A DNA stretch of 64,000 nt from Bacteroidota bacterium (GCA_947470895.1 CANIVF010000014.1:1-64000), one strand, 5' to 3'. Shown: positions 9,239 to 19,614, numbered from the stretch's first letter. Notes: generated by a model from the letters alone, not told the origin. Numbers and translations: made by a program.

Positions 9239-11758
9239 ATGCTGTTGCCCATGCGCGCTATTCGTCTACTACTATTCCTGATCGTCTCCACGGTTGGGTA
9301 TGCACAGAACATCAACCGGGCAGAGTATTTTATTGATGCTGATCCCGGTCATGGAAATGGCACAGCCGTTACAGTGAGTGCACCCGCAGCTTCCGTTAAT
9401 TTCAACTTCACTATACCTACCACTTCACTTAGCACAGGTTTTCATGTCACGGGTTTTCGCACACGCAAAAGCAGCACCGGCAGATGGAGTCATACCATGT
9501 ATCAGGCTTTTTACATTGTACCTCCAATAAGTAATGTAACCTCCACTACACTTACAAGGGCTGAGTATTTCTTCGATACTGATCCCGGCAACGGAAATGG
9601 TACTAACCTGCCCATCACCGCGGCAGCCACATTAAGTTTTGCATTTAACGTTCCGCTAAACGCACTCGCGCCTGGCTTTCACACCTTGCATGTGCGCACG
9701 AAAGACAACACCGGCAGATGGACACATGCCCATATTCAATCTTTCTATATTGTTCCGCCCATTACACCACCGGGTTCGGTCAACTTAACCAAAGCCGAAT
9801 ATTTTTTTGATGCTGACCCGGGACAAGGCAATGGAACTCCTCTTACTATTACTGGCGGAGCTACACAAAACAATTCATTCCTTATTCCTATAAATGGATT
9901 AACTGAAGGATTTCACAGACTGAATGTACGTTATAAAAACAACGCCTCCACGGCTGCATGGAGTCATGCGTTTCAGGGAACTTTTTATATTATTCCTTCG
10001 GTGGCACTTCCTGCACAAAACATCACACGTATTGAATATTTCATTGACACTGACCCTGGATTTGGCCAGGCTACTTCGGTTAGTTTTACACCTGCCCCCA
10101 CCGTTGATCAACCTACTGCCATTAATTTAACCAGCGTGCCCCCTGGAAATCATCTTCTTGGTGTTCGGGTAAAAGATGACAAAGGTTTTTGGAGTGACAT
10201 TATCACTTCTTCTTTTCTTATCTCTAATTGCGTTCCACCATTGCAGCCTGTTGCTGCTAACCAATCCAGGTGTAATGATGGAACTGTAACACTTACAGCA
10301 ACGGGTGCCACTGGTGCTCAGATATATAGATGGTACGATGATCAGATATTGAATAATATCATTTTTACCGGGCCGTCTTTCACTACACCTTCCTTATTGA
10401 CAAGTAAAACTTATTATGTGAGCATCTTCGATCCGGGCACAGCCTGTGAAAGCGGCCGCACGATTGTTTTGGCAACTGTTATTAATATTCCAAAACCTAA
10501 CATCAATCCTTCTGGATCAATTACCATATGCGAAGGCAATAGTTTTATACTGACTGCGCCTGCCGGATTCACTTCTTACGCGTGGTCAAACGGCCTGACT
10601 ACCCAACAAATCATCGTAAACACAAATGGAAACTATTCAGTAATAGTGGGCGATGGCACTTGCTCGAGCCCTGCATCTGATCCCATTGCGGTAATTGTAT
10701 CACCTAAGCCTGCAATACCAATAGTATCCACCAGTGGCACCACCGATTTGTGTGACGGTGGTTCGGTAACACTCTCCGCTCCAGCTGGATTTTCCTATCT
10801 ATGGTCAAGTGGACAAACAGGGCAAACCATTACTGTATCCACAGCTGGAAATTATTCCGTATCAGTGGCGGATGGCAGTGGATGTGCGAGCGATCTTTCT
10901 GCACCCATCCAGGTAAGAACATTTGTGCGCCCTACCAAGCCGGTGATCACCATAATCGGCAGCACCGCATTATGCGGAGCCAATACGGTTGGGCTGCTCG
11001 CACCTAACGGGTTTAATTTATATCAATGGTCCAGCGGACAAACGAATGCGGGTATCAACATCGTGGCAGCCGGCAATTATTCAGTGAGCGTAGGTAACAC
11101 GGCTAATTGTATTTCGGAAGTATCTGATGTTGTAAATGTTACCGCTACCGGTCAACCTTGCATAGGTGGTGGTGGTAGTAGCACAAACTTGCCTCCGGTA
11201 ATTGACACCAAACCATTGGCTGGTCTTATCGAAAGCAAAGTAACTTTTGATCTTACCAAAATTGTCAGTGACCCGGATAACAACCTTAACTTCTCAACAC
11301 TTCGGGTCATCAATAACATCACCTCTCGCGGGGCACCCACATCCATCTCTTCCACGTATGAATTGCTGATCGACTATAGCAACCTGCCCTTTACGGGGAT
11401 TGACCGCATCACCATTGAAGTATGTGATTTGGAGGGAGTGTGCTCGCAGCAGGTAATTGATATTGAAGTGGTCGGTGAAGTTGTCGTATTCAACGGAATC
11501 ACTCCTGATGGCGATGGCTTGAACGACATTCTCTTTATCAAATATGTAGATGTGGTGGAAGGCGCTGCTCAAAATAAAGTGACGATTTATAATCGATGGG
11601 GTGATGTTGTCTCTGAAATCGACAACTACGATAACCTGTCGCGTGTGTTTGCAGGTCAGACAAATTCTGGTAAAGATTTGCCTACCGCTACGTACTTCTA
11701 TAAAATGGATTTCTCGAATGGCAAATCGATCACGGGCTTCATAACCCTAAAACGCTAA
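9239..11758 (+). CDS. T9SS type B cargo with four EYFxDxDPG repeats and Ig-like domains
   Basis: An 839-residue surface protein. The signal peptide ends at VGYAQ; an in-frame ATG at 9251 is an equally good start and gives a cleaner signal sequence. Four units of about 75-80 residues each open with RAEYFxDxDPG and end with W(S/T)H and FYIVPP (about residues 22-330). An Ig-like domain and three similar Ig-like units (each with APxGFxxYxWSxGxT and GNYSVxV) follow, then a cadherin-like segment (DPDNNLNFSTL) and a type B sorting domain (GITPDGDGLNDI, TIYNRWGDVVSEI, ATYFYKMDF). The last 200 residues match the end of the other large cargo closely. The PorP/SprF gene starts 4 bp downstream, so export pairing is likely. 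Confidence 0.88.
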   Translation: MLLPMRAIRLLLFLIVSTVGYAQNINRAEYFIDADPGHGNGTAVTVSAPAASVNFNFTIPTTSLSTGFHVTGFRTRKSSTGRWSHTMYQAFYIVPPISNVTSTTLTRAEYFFDTDPGNGNGTNLPITAAATLSFAFNVPLNALAPGFHTLHVRTKDNTGRWTHAHIQSFYIVPPITPPGSVNLTKAEYFFDADPGQGNGTPLTITGGATQNNSFLIPINGLTEGFHRLNVRYKNNASTAAWSHAFQGTFYIIPSVALPAQNITRIEYFIDTDPGFGQATSVSFTPAPTVDQPTAINLTSVPPGNHLLGVRVKDDKGFWSDIITSSFLISNCVPPLQPVAANQSRCNDGTVTLTATGATGAQIYRWYDDQILNNIIFTGPSFTTPSLLTSKTYYVSIFDPGTACESGRTIVLATVINIPKPNINPSGSITICEGNSFILTAPAGFTSYAWSNGLTTQQIIVNTNGNYSVIVGDGTCSSPASDPIAVIVSPKPAIPIVSTSGTTDLCDGGSVTLSAPAGFSYLWSSGQTGQTITVSTAGNYSVSVADGSGCASDLSAPIQVRTFVRPTKPVITIIGSTALCGANTVGLLAPNGFNLYQWSSGQTNAGINIVAAGNYSVSVGNTANCISEVSDVVNVTATGQPCIGGGGSSTNLPPVIDTKPLAGLIESKVTFDLTKIVSDPDNNLNFSTLRVINNITSRGAPTSISSTYELLIDYSNLPFTGIDRITIEVCDLEGVCSQQVIDIEVVGEVVVFNGITPDGDGLNDILFIKYVDVVEGAAQNKVTIYNRWGDVVSEIDNYDNLSRVFAGQTNSGKDLPTATYFYKMDFSNGKSITGFITLKR
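9310..10225 (+). repeat. Four tandem coding repeats (EYFxDxDPG units)
   Basis: Four consecutive units encode about 75-80 residues each. The conserved skeleton is an EYF(F/I)D(A/T)DPG start, a central GxH, then R(T/V)(K)D and W(S/T)(H/D) near the end. The fourth copy has drifted most. I recognise the pattern from Bacteroidota surface proteins but do not know a function for it. Confidence 0.75.
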
Positions 11759-11762
11759 CATC

Positions 11763-12668
11763 ATGAAGAAACTACTACTCCTTCTTTTGATTGTGATTTC
11801 CGCGGTGACTGCATTTGCCCAGCAGGATCCCTTGTACTCTCAATACATGCTGAATTCGTTCATCATTAACCCGGCTTATTCAGGAATAACTACGGACCTC
11901 AATGCCTCCGTGATGTACCGCAAGCAGTGGGCTGGCTTTGAAGGAAGTCCGGTTACTTTCAATGCAAATGCCCACATGGCTTTATCGGGTAATAAAATGG
12001 GTGCAGGATTAATCGTGCTTCAGGATCAGATTGGTACTGATAAAACAACGGAGATTACAGCTACCTATGCGTATCATCTTCCACTCAATGACAAACTAAA
12101 ATTATCTTTTGGATTGCAGGGTGGCGTAATCAACTATTACAGCGATTACAGTGATATCAAGTTTAATCCCGCTGATACTAAGTTTACGAACTCCAGCGAA
12201 TGGAAACCCAATTTCGGATCGGGCCTATTACTGTACAGTGAAAAATTTATGATCGGATTATCTGTTCCTAAAATGCTGAAAGCAAGCTCAGCCATTGAAT
12301 CGGTGACTACAGCACTGTATACTCAGCATGCTTACCTGTATGGTGCCTATGTATTTCCGATTTCTTATCGCATTAAATTAAAACCATGGATACTCGCACG
12401 CGCGGTAAGTGGCGCCCCAGTTTCACTTGATTATGCTGCCTCCCTTAAAGTAGATGACAGCTACACGTTAGGATTCTTCACGCGTAATTTTTCAACCTAT
12501 GGATTTCTGGCACAAATAAATCTGGGAGACAACTTACGTTTTGGATATGTGTTTGAACTACCTACCAAGAATTCTGTTGGTACGCAATACAACACCCAGG
12601 AGATTACTTTGGGTGTGCGTTTGGGGGTACTTACCTTTCATAATATTGACGCAATCCATGATTTCTAA
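11763..12668 (+). CDS. PorP/SprF family type IX secretion outer-membrane protein
   Basis: A 301-residue full-length family member with signal peptide MKKLLLLLLIVISAVTAFA followed by the hallmark QQDPLYSQY, then NPAYSG, YRKQWAGFEGSP and LGFFTRNFSTYGFLAQ. It is clearly homologous to the partial copy at the left edge of the window. Only 4 bp separate it from the type B cargo gene upstream, a standard cargo/PorP pairing. In the T9SS, such proteins act in the outer membrane in exporting or anchoring the partner cargo. I see no clear terminator in the 57 bp before the convergent pyrD. Confidence 0.92.
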   Translation: MKKLLLLLLIVISAVTAFAQQDPLYSQYMLNSFIINPAYSGITTDLNASVMYRKQWAGFEGSPVTFNANAHMALSGNKMGAGLIVLQDQIGTDKTTEITATYAYHLPLNDKLKLSFGLQGGVINYYSDYSDIKFNPADTKFTNSSEWKPNFGSGLLLYSEKFMIGLSVPKMLKASSAIESVTTALYTQHAYLYGAYVFPISYRIKLKPWILARAVSGAPVSLDYAASLKVDDSYTLGFFTRNFSTYGFLAQINLGDNLRFGYVFELPTKNSVGTQYNTQEITLGVRLGVLTFHNIDAIHDF

Positions 12669-12725
12669 CAAAGCGGATTGCTCAATTGAATTAAAACTCA
12701 TCAGAATAAATTAAATTTTAACAGG

Positions 12726-13769
12726 CTAATTGTTTGACGATTTGTCAATCACGGCTTTATTGATGGACTTAATCAAGCCAGGTCCTTCATAGATAAATCC
12801 AGTATAAATCTGAACAAGATCAGCTCCTGCGTTAAGTTTATCGATAGCATCCTGTGCAGACATAATTCCACCCACTCCGATAATGGGATACGTTGGTCCA
12901 AGTTTAGCTCTCAAAAATGAAATTACTTCTGTGGATCGATCGGTCAATGGTTTACCGCTTAATCCTCCATTTCCAATGGCTGAAATCTCACCGGATGATG
13001 TGGTCAATCCTTGGCGTGAAATAGTCGTATTGGTGGCAATTACCCCATCTGTTTTTGTCTCTAATAATATCTCCACCACGTCATGCAACTGTGACTCATT
13101 CAAGTCAGGCGCTATTTTGAGCAAAATGGGTTTTGGTTTTCTCTTAACAAGACTCAATGCCTTTACCTCCGAAAGTAATTTCTTCAAGGGCTCCTTCTCT
13201 TGTAAGGCACGTAAGTTTGGTGTATTAGGCGAACTCACATTCACCACAAAATAATCGACATAAGGATAAAGCGCTTCGAAACATTTGTTGTAATCTTCAA
13301 AAGCTTCTTCGTTGGGTGTAACTTTATTCTTACCAATATTGCCACCCACAATCACGGTCGACTTCCTGCTTCGCAACCGCTCCACTGCAATCTCTACACC
13401 TTGATTGTTAAAACCCATACGGTTGATCACTGCCTGATCTTTGGGTAAGCGAAATAGTCTTGGTTTATCATTGCCGGGTTGTGGTTTCGGAGTGAGCGTT
13501 CCGATTTCAATAAAGCCAAAACCAAAAGCAGCTAATTCATCAATCAGCTTTGCATCTTTATCAAAGCCTGCAGCAAGGCCCACCGGATTCATGAAGGTTA
13601 TACCAAACAGATTTCGCTCGAGCGATTTGCTCTCCACCTCATGAAATAAACGCAACAATGTTAATACACCGGGAATTTTTCCGGCAACGCTTAAAACACG
13701 AAATGTGAAATGATGAATGAACTCCGGAGAGAATAAAAATAATACTGGGCGAATTACTAACTTATACAT
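12726..13769 (-). CDS. pyrD: Dihydroorotate dehydrogenase (quinone), class 2
   Basis: A 347-residue enzyme oxidising dihydroorotate to orotate in pyrimidine synthesis, passing electrons to menaquinone. Class 2 features are present: an N-terminal amphipathic membrane-binding segment ([17 protein letters not shown]), [24 protein letters not shown] with the catalytic Ser loop, TNTT and the FMN-phosphate motif GVGGI. Length is normal for class 2. It follows the DUF4136 gene by 13 bp on the same strand, so the two are probably co-transcribed. Confidence 0.96.
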   Translation of the reverse strand: MYKLVIRPVLFLFSPEFIHHFTFRVLSVAGKIPGVLTLLRLFHEVESKSLERNLFGITFMNPVGLAAGFDKDAKLIDELAAFGFGFIEIGTLTPKPQPGNDKPRLFRLPKDQAVINRMGFNNQGVEIAVERLRSRKSTVIVGGNIGKNKVTPNEEAFEDYNKCFEALYPYVDYFVVNVSSPNTPNLRALQEKEPLKKLLSEVKALSLVKRKPKPILLKIAPDLNESQLHDVVEILLETKTDGVIATNTTISRQGLTTSSGEISAIGNGGLSGKPLTDRSTEVISFLRAKLGPTYPIIGVGGIMSAQDAIDKLNAGADLVQIYTGFIYEGPGLIKSINKAVIDKSSNN

Positions 13770-13782
13770 TGCCTGGGTTGGC

Positions 13783-14313
13783 TTACTTCTTTCTCTTTTT
13801 TTCTTTCAATGTTTTTGGGTACTTCTTAAAACCCTTTTGCACAACCTGATTAATAATTTTGTCAATGTTAGTTGACATTTCCACGGTGGCATTTACTCTC
13901 CAAACTTTAATGTCACGACTATCATTCAAATCAATAACCAAACTACCCTGACGGTAATCCTTCAAATAGGTTCGTTCCATAGATCCTGGTGTTAAACCCA
14001 TCGGGCCTACATTACCCGCATCACTTCGGGAAAGCGTGCCCACTACATACGACACTACCAAATCAGCAGTAGAATCAACCCGGATTAAACCCTTCATCGA
14101 TAATTCCCGAGTCACGGACTCCTTTACCAATTTGTCAATTTGCTCGGCACTTACCTGACGTTGATCTTTTGGCGTTACCAACTCTCCTTCACCAAAGCGA
14201 AACGTTTTGTATTTAGTGTAATCCCGACTCTTATCATATTCAATTTTAAACTCTTGCCCACAAACCATGGCGGAGCTAAGAAGCAGGAAAGAAAAAATAA
14301 CTAGTCTGATCAT
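13783..14313 (-). CDS. DUF4136 domain secreted protein
   Basis: The frame opens at 14364, but the ATG at 14313 is the likely start because it gives a signal peptide ([19 protein letters not shown]) with a cleavage region just before QEFKIEYD. The mature part has the DUF4136 pattern: [15 protein letters not shown], a central [14 protein letters not shown] helix, DLVVSYVVG and SLVIDLNDS. These proteins are small periplasmic or outer-membrane-associated beta/alpha proteins of unknown function. The Lys-rich tail is unusual but short. It lies directly upstream of pyrD. Confidence 0.8.
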   Translation of the reverse strand: MIRLVIFSFLLLSSAMVCGQEFKIEYDKSRDYTKYKTFRFGEGELVTPKDQRQVSAEQIDKLVKESVTRELSMKGLIRVDSTADLVVSYVVGTLSRSDAGNVGPMGLTPGSMERTYLKDYRQGSLVIDLNDSRDIKVWRVNATVEMSTNIDKIINQVVQKGFKKYPKTLKEKKRKK

Positions 14314-14454
14314 TGCACAAAGGTAATGAAAGTAGCACTGGATTAAACAACCCAAATGCCACATTTAGAACATTGTTTAAAATCAGCTTTAGGATAGAAA
14401 ACACTAGGTTAATACTAGTGCGATCGTTTATTTATCATTTGACTAGTCTTGATG

Positions 14455-14994
14455 TCAGAATTTATAGGTAATACCAAAGCTACCAACAGCTGCAGTTCCA
14501 CCACCAAACTCCAGGTTAATGGCAAATTGATCAGAGAAAAAATAGCGACCACCGATCTGAGCATCCAGACCAAGCGATGAGGATTTGCCGACAAAATTAA
14601 CTCCGTTAGATGATTTAACGTCTGACCAAAAATAATACCCTAGGGATAATCCGGCATAAAAATCCCATCGACTTGGAAGCTCCAATAACTTATTAAAATG
14701 ATAGTTTCCATTGAAGGAGAGAACGGTAAGCGATTGTCTGTACTCATTTCCTGTGCGGGTGAAAACATAATTCCTGAAAGACATCCGCGGACCAATGGTA
14801 ACGCTCTCGTGAACACCAATGTCAACACCAGCATAAATAGGTACGCCCCAATCCGAAAATCCAAAACCTCCATTAAACTGTTTGACACCATTACCTAATG
14901 TGCCCTGCGCAGACGAAACCGTGGCCGTCATTAATATAAAAAGGGTTATAAAATTTACTTTTTTCATCCAAGCTTTTTTTGAACTCATTGTCAT
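14455..14994 (-). CDS. Small outer-membrane beta-barrel protein
   Basis: A 179-residue protein with a signal peptide ending at VSSAQG, followed by alternating amphipathic strands and an aromatic C-terminus (GGGTAAVGSFGITYKF) typical of an eight-stranded barrel of the OmpA/OmpX superfold. ATG codons at 14994, 14988 and 14967 are all possible starts. Specific function cannot be assigned. It stands alone, with over 100 bp on each side. Confidence 0.72.
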   Translation of the reverse strand: MTMSSKKAWMKKVNFITLFILMTATVSSAQGTLGNGVKQFNGGFGFSDWGVPIYAGVDIGVHESVTIGPRMSFRNYVFTRTGNEYRQSLTVLSFNGNYHFNKLLELPSRWDFYAGLSLGYYFWSDVKSSNGVNFVGKSSSLGLDAQIGGRYFFSDQFAINLEFGGGTAAVGSFGITYKF

Positions 14995-15076
14995 TTAAAT
15001 TTTGGCAAGTGTAAAGTCAAGTTCACTTTTCTACAACACAGAAAAGCCATACTTGCATTAATACGGGTTCAACTTA

Positions 15077-15994
15077 CTAACTGCGCGGATGAAACTCCTG
15101 AATCACCTGTCGCAAATAGTCGCGATCGAGGTGCGTATAAATTTCCGTGGTGGTGATGGATTCGTGACCAAGCATTTCCTGCACCGCACGCAAGTCGGCA
15201 CCGCCTTCAATTAAGTGGGTGGCAAACGAATGACGAAACGTATGTGGGCTAATTTTTTTAGGAAGGCCAATTGTGGCCGCGAGGTCTTTGATGATCATGA
15301 AGATCATCACTCTGGATAATTTTTTTCCTCTGCGATTAAGAAAAACGTGACTCTCAGATTCTTTTTGCACAGGCACATGCACACGAATTTCATCCAGGTA
15401 TATCATCATGAATTTCAGTGCATCTTTCCCGATCGGAACCAACCGTTCTTTATTTCCTTTTCCGATCACACGCAAAAAACCCATATCAAAATATACATTG
15501 CCAATTTTCAGATCGACCAGCTCCGACACACGCAAACCTGAAGAGTAAAGCACCTCCAGTATAGCACGGTTTCGCGCACCTTCGGGCTTCGACAAGTCAA
15601 TCGCATCCAGCATTTTAACGATCTCTTCGTAGTCGAGCGTGTCGGGGAGTTTTCGTCCCAACTTTGGTCCTTCAATCAATGCAGTAGGATCCTTCTCGAT
15701 CATCTCCTCAAAGAGCAGGTACTTATAAAACGCTTTGATACCAGAAAGTATCCGGGCCTGGCTGAAGGCACTCATATTCAACTCGTTAATATATTGTAAG
15801 AATGCCTGAAGATGCTTCGATGAAACTACCAAAGGACTTATCGTGGCAAATTTCATCTCGATAAACTGGGCTAATTTTTCAACATCACGCACATAAGCAT
15901 GAATAGAGTTGGCAGAAAGCGAACGCTCCAACTTCAGATAGCTGCCAAAATTTTTAATATGGGTTTCCCAGTTCTTCAATATACAAATGTGCAA
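15077..15994 (-). CDS. xerD: Tyrosine recombinase XerD-type
   Basis: A 305-residue site-specific recombinase that resolves chromosome dimers at dif. A SAM-like N-terminal core-binding domain (about 8-100) is followed by the catalytic domain with all six active-site residues: Arg155 (SGLRVSEL), Lys179 (GKGNKERLVP), His251 and Arg254 (HTFRHSFATHL), His277 (LGHESITTT) and Tyr286. Length and conservation fit the housekeeping Xer protein rather than a mobile-element integrase, and no att repeats or phage genes are nearby. It is divergent from aroQ with only 19 bp between starts; a TTG 15 bp inside is an alternative start that would widen the promoter space. Confidence 0.93.
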   Translation of the reverse strand: MHICILKNWETHIKNFGSYLKLERSLSANSIHAYVRDVEKLAQFIEMKFATISPLVVSSKHLQAFLQYINELNMSAFSQARILSGIKAFYKYLLFEEMIEKDPTALIEGPKLGRKLPDTLDYEEIVKMLDAIDLSKPEGARNRAILEVLYSSGLRVSELVDLKIGNVYFDMGFLRVIGKGNKERLVPIGKDALKFMMIYLDEIRVHVPVQKESESHVFLNRRGKKLSRVMIFMIIKDLAATIGLPKKISPHTFRHSFATHLIEGGADLRAVQEMLGHESITTTEIYTHLDRDYLRQVIQEFHPRS

Positions 15995-16013
15995 ATTATT
16001 TTAACTTCGAGGC

Positions 16014-16439
16014 ATGAAGATACAAATCATAAACGGACCCAACCTCAACCTGCTTGGTAAACGTGAGCCAGATACCTATGGGAAACAATCCTTTGAAGAA
16101 TATTTTGAAAGACTCAAATCACGTTTTCCGGATGTTGAACTTCACTATTACCAATCGAATGTAGAAGGTGAGCTGATCAACAAACTACATGAAACGGGTT
16201 TTTCGTTTGATGGGATCATTTTAAATGCGGGAGCATATACACATACATCCGTGGCAATTCATGATGGAATTGCCGCTATCAAAACTCCGGTAATTGAAGT
16301 TCATATCTCCAACGTCTATGCCCGTGAAGAATTCCGGCACAAGAGTTTGATCACTTCAAAATGTATTGGACTTATTACTGGTTTTGGAATGGATGGATAT
16401 GCGATGGCGATTCAGCATCTTGTTGCGAAAAGTCAGTAA
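16014..16439 (+). CDS. aroQ: 3-dehydroquinate dehydratase, type II
   Basis: A 141-residue enzyme of normal type II length, which removes water from 3-dehydroquinate in the shikimate pathway. Motifs are complete: NGPNLNLLGKREPDTYG with the catalytic Arg and nearby Tyr lid, ILNAGAYTHTSVAI, and EVHISNVYAREEFRHKS with the catalytic His. Two other shikimate-pathway genes, aroB (59778) and aroA (61094), lie far away in the same window. Confidence 0.96.
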   Translation: MKIQIINGPNLNLLGKREPDTYGKQSFEEYFERLKSRFPDVELHYYQSNVEGELINKLHETGFSFDGIILNAGAYTHTSVAIHDGIAAIKTPVIEVHISNVYAREEFRHKSLITSKCIGLITGFGMDGYAMAIQHLVAKSQ

Positions 16440-16467
16440 TAAAATTCAATTCCAATCAGGAATACAT

Positions 16468-17070
16468 CTATCTGCTGTATTGATCCACCAACTCAAGTCG
16501 TTTCACAATAGAGTTCTTAGGCAATAGTGTGCCTGGTGACAATACTGCACTTGCTCCGATTTTTGAATGATCGCCAACCAAAGATCCAAATTTATCAACT
16601 CCGGTATCAATCACTTTCGAGTTATATACTGAGAATATTCGTTTATCCACCTTATCATTATGATAATTAGTAGTTATTGAGCCTGCTTCAAAATTCACGT
16701 GGCTGCCAATAATACTGTCGCCTATAAAATTAAAGTGAGCAACACTGCTTCTTGAACAGATGATGCTCGATTTGATTTCACAACCGGGACCGATCTCCAC
16801 TGACTCGCCCAGAAATACCCCACCGCGCAAATAGGCATGAGCACCGATGAACCCATTGGCAAAAATAATAAGTGGAGGTTTTAGCACAGCGCCAGGTTCA
16901 ACAATCGCAGATTTATGAACAGCAATACCATCACTGACTAAAAAATCATCATCAAGTTGTGGAATGATATCATTTATTATTCGTACGAGGATCTTTACAA
17001 TATCCCAGGGCATTTTATCGGCGTGTACTTCTAATGGGAAATCGTTAATAAAGTGCCGGATATCTACCAT
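16468..17070 (-). CDS. Left-handed beta-helix (hexapeptide) acyltransferase-like protein
   Basis: A 200-residue protein made largely of hexapeptide repeats ((I/V)GxxxxI-type units such as GESVEIGPGCEI, IGDSIIGSHVNF, VGDHSKIGASAVL). This is the fold of the C-terminal half of GlmU and of many sugar acyltransferases. The motif GSITTNYHNDKVDKR resembles the GlmU acetyltransferase loop. It lacks a nucleotidyltransferase half. A sugar-phosphate acetyltransferase role is plausible but the substrate is unknown. The convergent neighbour aroQ ends 28 bp away. Confidence 0.75.
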   Translation of the reverse strand: MVDIRHFINDFPLEVHADKMPWDIVKILVRIINDIIPQLDDDFLVSDGIAVHKSAIVEPGAVLKPPLIIFANGFIGAHAYLRGGVFLGESVEIGPGCEIKSSIICSRSSVAHFNFIGDSIIGSHVNFEAGSITTNYHNDKVDKRIFSVYNSKVIDTGVDKFGSLVGDHSKIGASAVLSPGTLLPKNSIVKRLELVDQYSR

Positions 17071-17182
17071 TTCTTAGTTAAAAGGATTTTGCTCCTATAT
17101 TACAAGGTATTTGCGAATAGGAAATAGAAATAACAGTTAATTTTTACATTGACCTGATCAGCTAAAATATAGTTAGGAGTCT

Positions 17183-17644
17183 CTAACTGTCTGCTGTGCC
17201 TCCTGTTGGTCTATTCGTTTTTGGCAACCAACTGCCTTCAAATTTAAATGTAAGCTTGCCTTTATAGTCATTGCAGTAAAAAGCAACTCTATCAAGTGTT
17301 GCATTTATTTCGTTGAGATCGAGGCCCGCTGCTTCTCTCAGAAACATCAGGTAGCTCCAATCATTTTTCTTACATATCCACGAACCGAAAAGCGTGTGGT
17401 TAATTTCCAGCAAATTCTGATAAAAACTTTCTATGTTTTTATCTGGAAGTACCAGTAACGGACTCATCACCTGAAAATACCAGCGTTCGGGGGTAGACGG
17501 AAAATTAAACACATCTATCCATACAGTAGACCCTTTATAGATCAGCGACCACTGTCCCTGATTCTGGCCTCGGCAAGCTACGGGGTCAACATTTAGTCCT
17601 TTCAGACTGGCTTCCACTAAGGCTGACGTTTGTATAAAATCCAT
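17183..17644 (-). CDS. YbjN-like domain protein
   Basis: A 153-residue soluble protein with the mixed alpha/beta pattern of the YbjN / secretion-chaperone-like family: LVEASLKGL helix, WSLIYKGSTVWIDVF strands, then MSPLLVLPD, LLEINHTLFGSW and LDLNEINATLDRVAFYCNDY. No catalytic motif is visible; such proteins are thought to act as chaperone-like or regulatory factors. It stands alone between the beta-helix gene and the decayed glycosidase. Confidence 0.6.
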   Translation of the reverse strand: MDFIQTSALVEASLKGLNVDPVACRGQNQGQWSLIYKGSTVWIDVFNFPSTPERWYFQVMSPLLVLPDKNIESFYQNLLEINHTLFGSWICKKNDWSYLMFLREAAGLDLNEINATLDRVAFYCNDYKGKLTFKFEGSWLPKTNRPTGGTADS

Positions 17645-17754
17645 AGTTGAATTTGAGGAAGTTTTTTAGTTTTTCAAAATCATCGCGTGCTTTTTTCAGG
17701 CACATTACAATTTTGCTTCGTCTGGCGGTGTCACTTATTTTACCTACACAAATT

Positions 17755-19476
17755 TTATTCTACTTTAACATGAGCGAACTGTTTACCTACACCATTCTCA
17801 TTCACTGCCTCAATCGTAAAAAAATAAGTCTTAGTTGGATCCATCGTATTCAGCCAATATTCGTTATTGCCATGAACCATGATGGTGGTGTATAATTTAT
17901 CCGGTGCAATTCTATAAGAGATGTTATAGGCATGATAACACCGGACTCCACTTGATGAAGGCACTTCGCTTATCTTTCTCCGTTCGCAATACAACGAATT
18001 GCTTCACTGCTTCTGGCCTGACAACATTTCCATTTCGAAATACACGTAATCCGCTAAGGGCAAATTTGCCTGTGGCATGTGGATGTTTTCCAATTTTATA
18101 AATCGTGCCTGCACAGATTTTGTTAGTTCAACATACTCATGCGGCATATCGGTTTTACTATTACTTTTATCAACCAGCTTATTCCACTTCATCCCATCAG
18201 TAGAATAATACATCTTATACTGATGATATTAGTCGGTTCTTTTTCCGAGCCGGTCGGATACAACATCCTGATCGGCATAATTGACTTGTATGGCATGAAC
18301 GGTACTGATTTTGCCTAAGTCCGTTTGTATCCATTCACCTTTATTTCCACTCGCTGCGCTCCAATACGTTTTCAGGTCTTCGTCATTCGCTTTGTTGGCC
18401 GTATAATTTCCAAATGTTGAAGATACAGCCAGAGGCTTGTTATAATTGAGCAACATCGAACCTGTAAATGAGCCCGGTGTAAATGAGCCTGGCGGATAAT
18501 CTTCGAATGTAGTGTTGCACCATATCACATTATCTTTATCGAAACCGGCAGGCCAAATTCCTAATCTTCTTTCAAAAGTATTTTTGACAGAAATCATGAT
18601 GGTACTGAGTGCCAATAGTTCTTATTATTGTCTTGAACCGTAGATCCATGGCCTGCACCACGGGCGAAGCCACCAAGTTTAGTGCTCAAAGGATCAGACT
18701 GTGCAGCAAACGGACCAAGCGGTGTTGGGCCAACAACCACTCCATCAGCATAGCCACTAAACTCGGTGCCTGGCGCTCCGTATTGCAGATAATATTTTCC
18801 ATTATGTTTAGTTACATGGGCACCTTCCATAAAGGGATCAAGAAATGTATTGTCCATGTGTTCTCCAAAACGTTGCCAAACAAAACGATCAGGCTCCAGC
18901 AAATACATTTCCTTTCGTGTGCCCAAGGCTTCATGGTTTTTCTGTTTAACTCGACACCATACAAAGGGAATCTATTGCTACTGCCATTGTACATGTATAA
19001 ACGTCCAACATCATTAGTAAAAAAATCAGGATCCCATCCTCCCAGGTCGAACCGTTCTACCAGCGGTTTCCGTTCGTTGGCTTTGGGATTGGTGCTCATC
19101 CAGATGGCAAAATCGCGCTCATACGTTGAATCCATTACAATAAAGGTGTCACCGATAATTCCAACATCGGGAGCACACCGTTCGTCATAGACTTTATTCC
19201 ACTAGCGAAGAAAAAGACGCGGATAGTATTTTCCCCTGAAGCATATCATGACTCATCCGATAGCACCATTGATTAGTACTGAATAAAATGTAGTCTCCTT
19301 TATAATTCACAAGCACGGAATCTGCAGTGGTGCGGTGGCGCCCCCATTCGCTGAAATTGGGGATAGGCGTATAGCCATAATCAATGTTAATGGGATTGCA
19401 ATACGTGGTCTGCTGGGCCTCACTCCAAAAGGCGCAGTGCAGAAGCAATAAGAAGATAAATAATTACTTTGTTCAT
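17755..19476 (-). pseudogene. Decayed secreted glycoside hydrolase family 43 gene with F5/8 type C and Fn3 domains
   Basis: The original start is probably the ATG at 19476, encoding MNKVIIYLLIASAL, but the signal peptide is already out of frame with the body. Body fragments in order: 19448-19194 (QQTTYCNPINIDYG), 19135-18812 (LGGWDPDFFTNDVGRLYMY), 18926-18594 (FMEGAHVTKHNGKYYLQYG, holding the GH43 catalytic-acid Glu), 18615-18229 (start of a discoidin/F5-8C domain, KGEWIQTDLGKIS), 18213-18004 and 17994-17755 (Fn3-like, SYRIAPDKLY). These need at least three further frameshifts, plus an in-frame TAA near 18229 and a TGA near 18004. GH43 enzymes remove arabinose or xylose from hemicellulose. 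The gene is clearly non-functional as one protein. Confidence 0.9.
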
Positions 19477-19614
19477 AGTCTGTCAAATTTAGCACTACAT
19501 CGTTAGCTGCCTTCCACGAAAGTGACAACGATTATTAGTTAATTTCTATGAGGCAAAGGATAAAAAGCATCGTTACAACAATTGTTATACTTTTACTCTA
19601 TAAATTCTAATACG

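Noticed and set aside
15077-15994. Integrase of an integrated element
   Set aside because: Length and motifs fit housekeeping XerD and there are no att repeats or cargo genes.
17755-19476. GH43 gene broken only by sequencing errors
   Set aside because: Several shifts plus substitution-type stops in one gene, next to clean genes, argue for true decay; still worth a read check.
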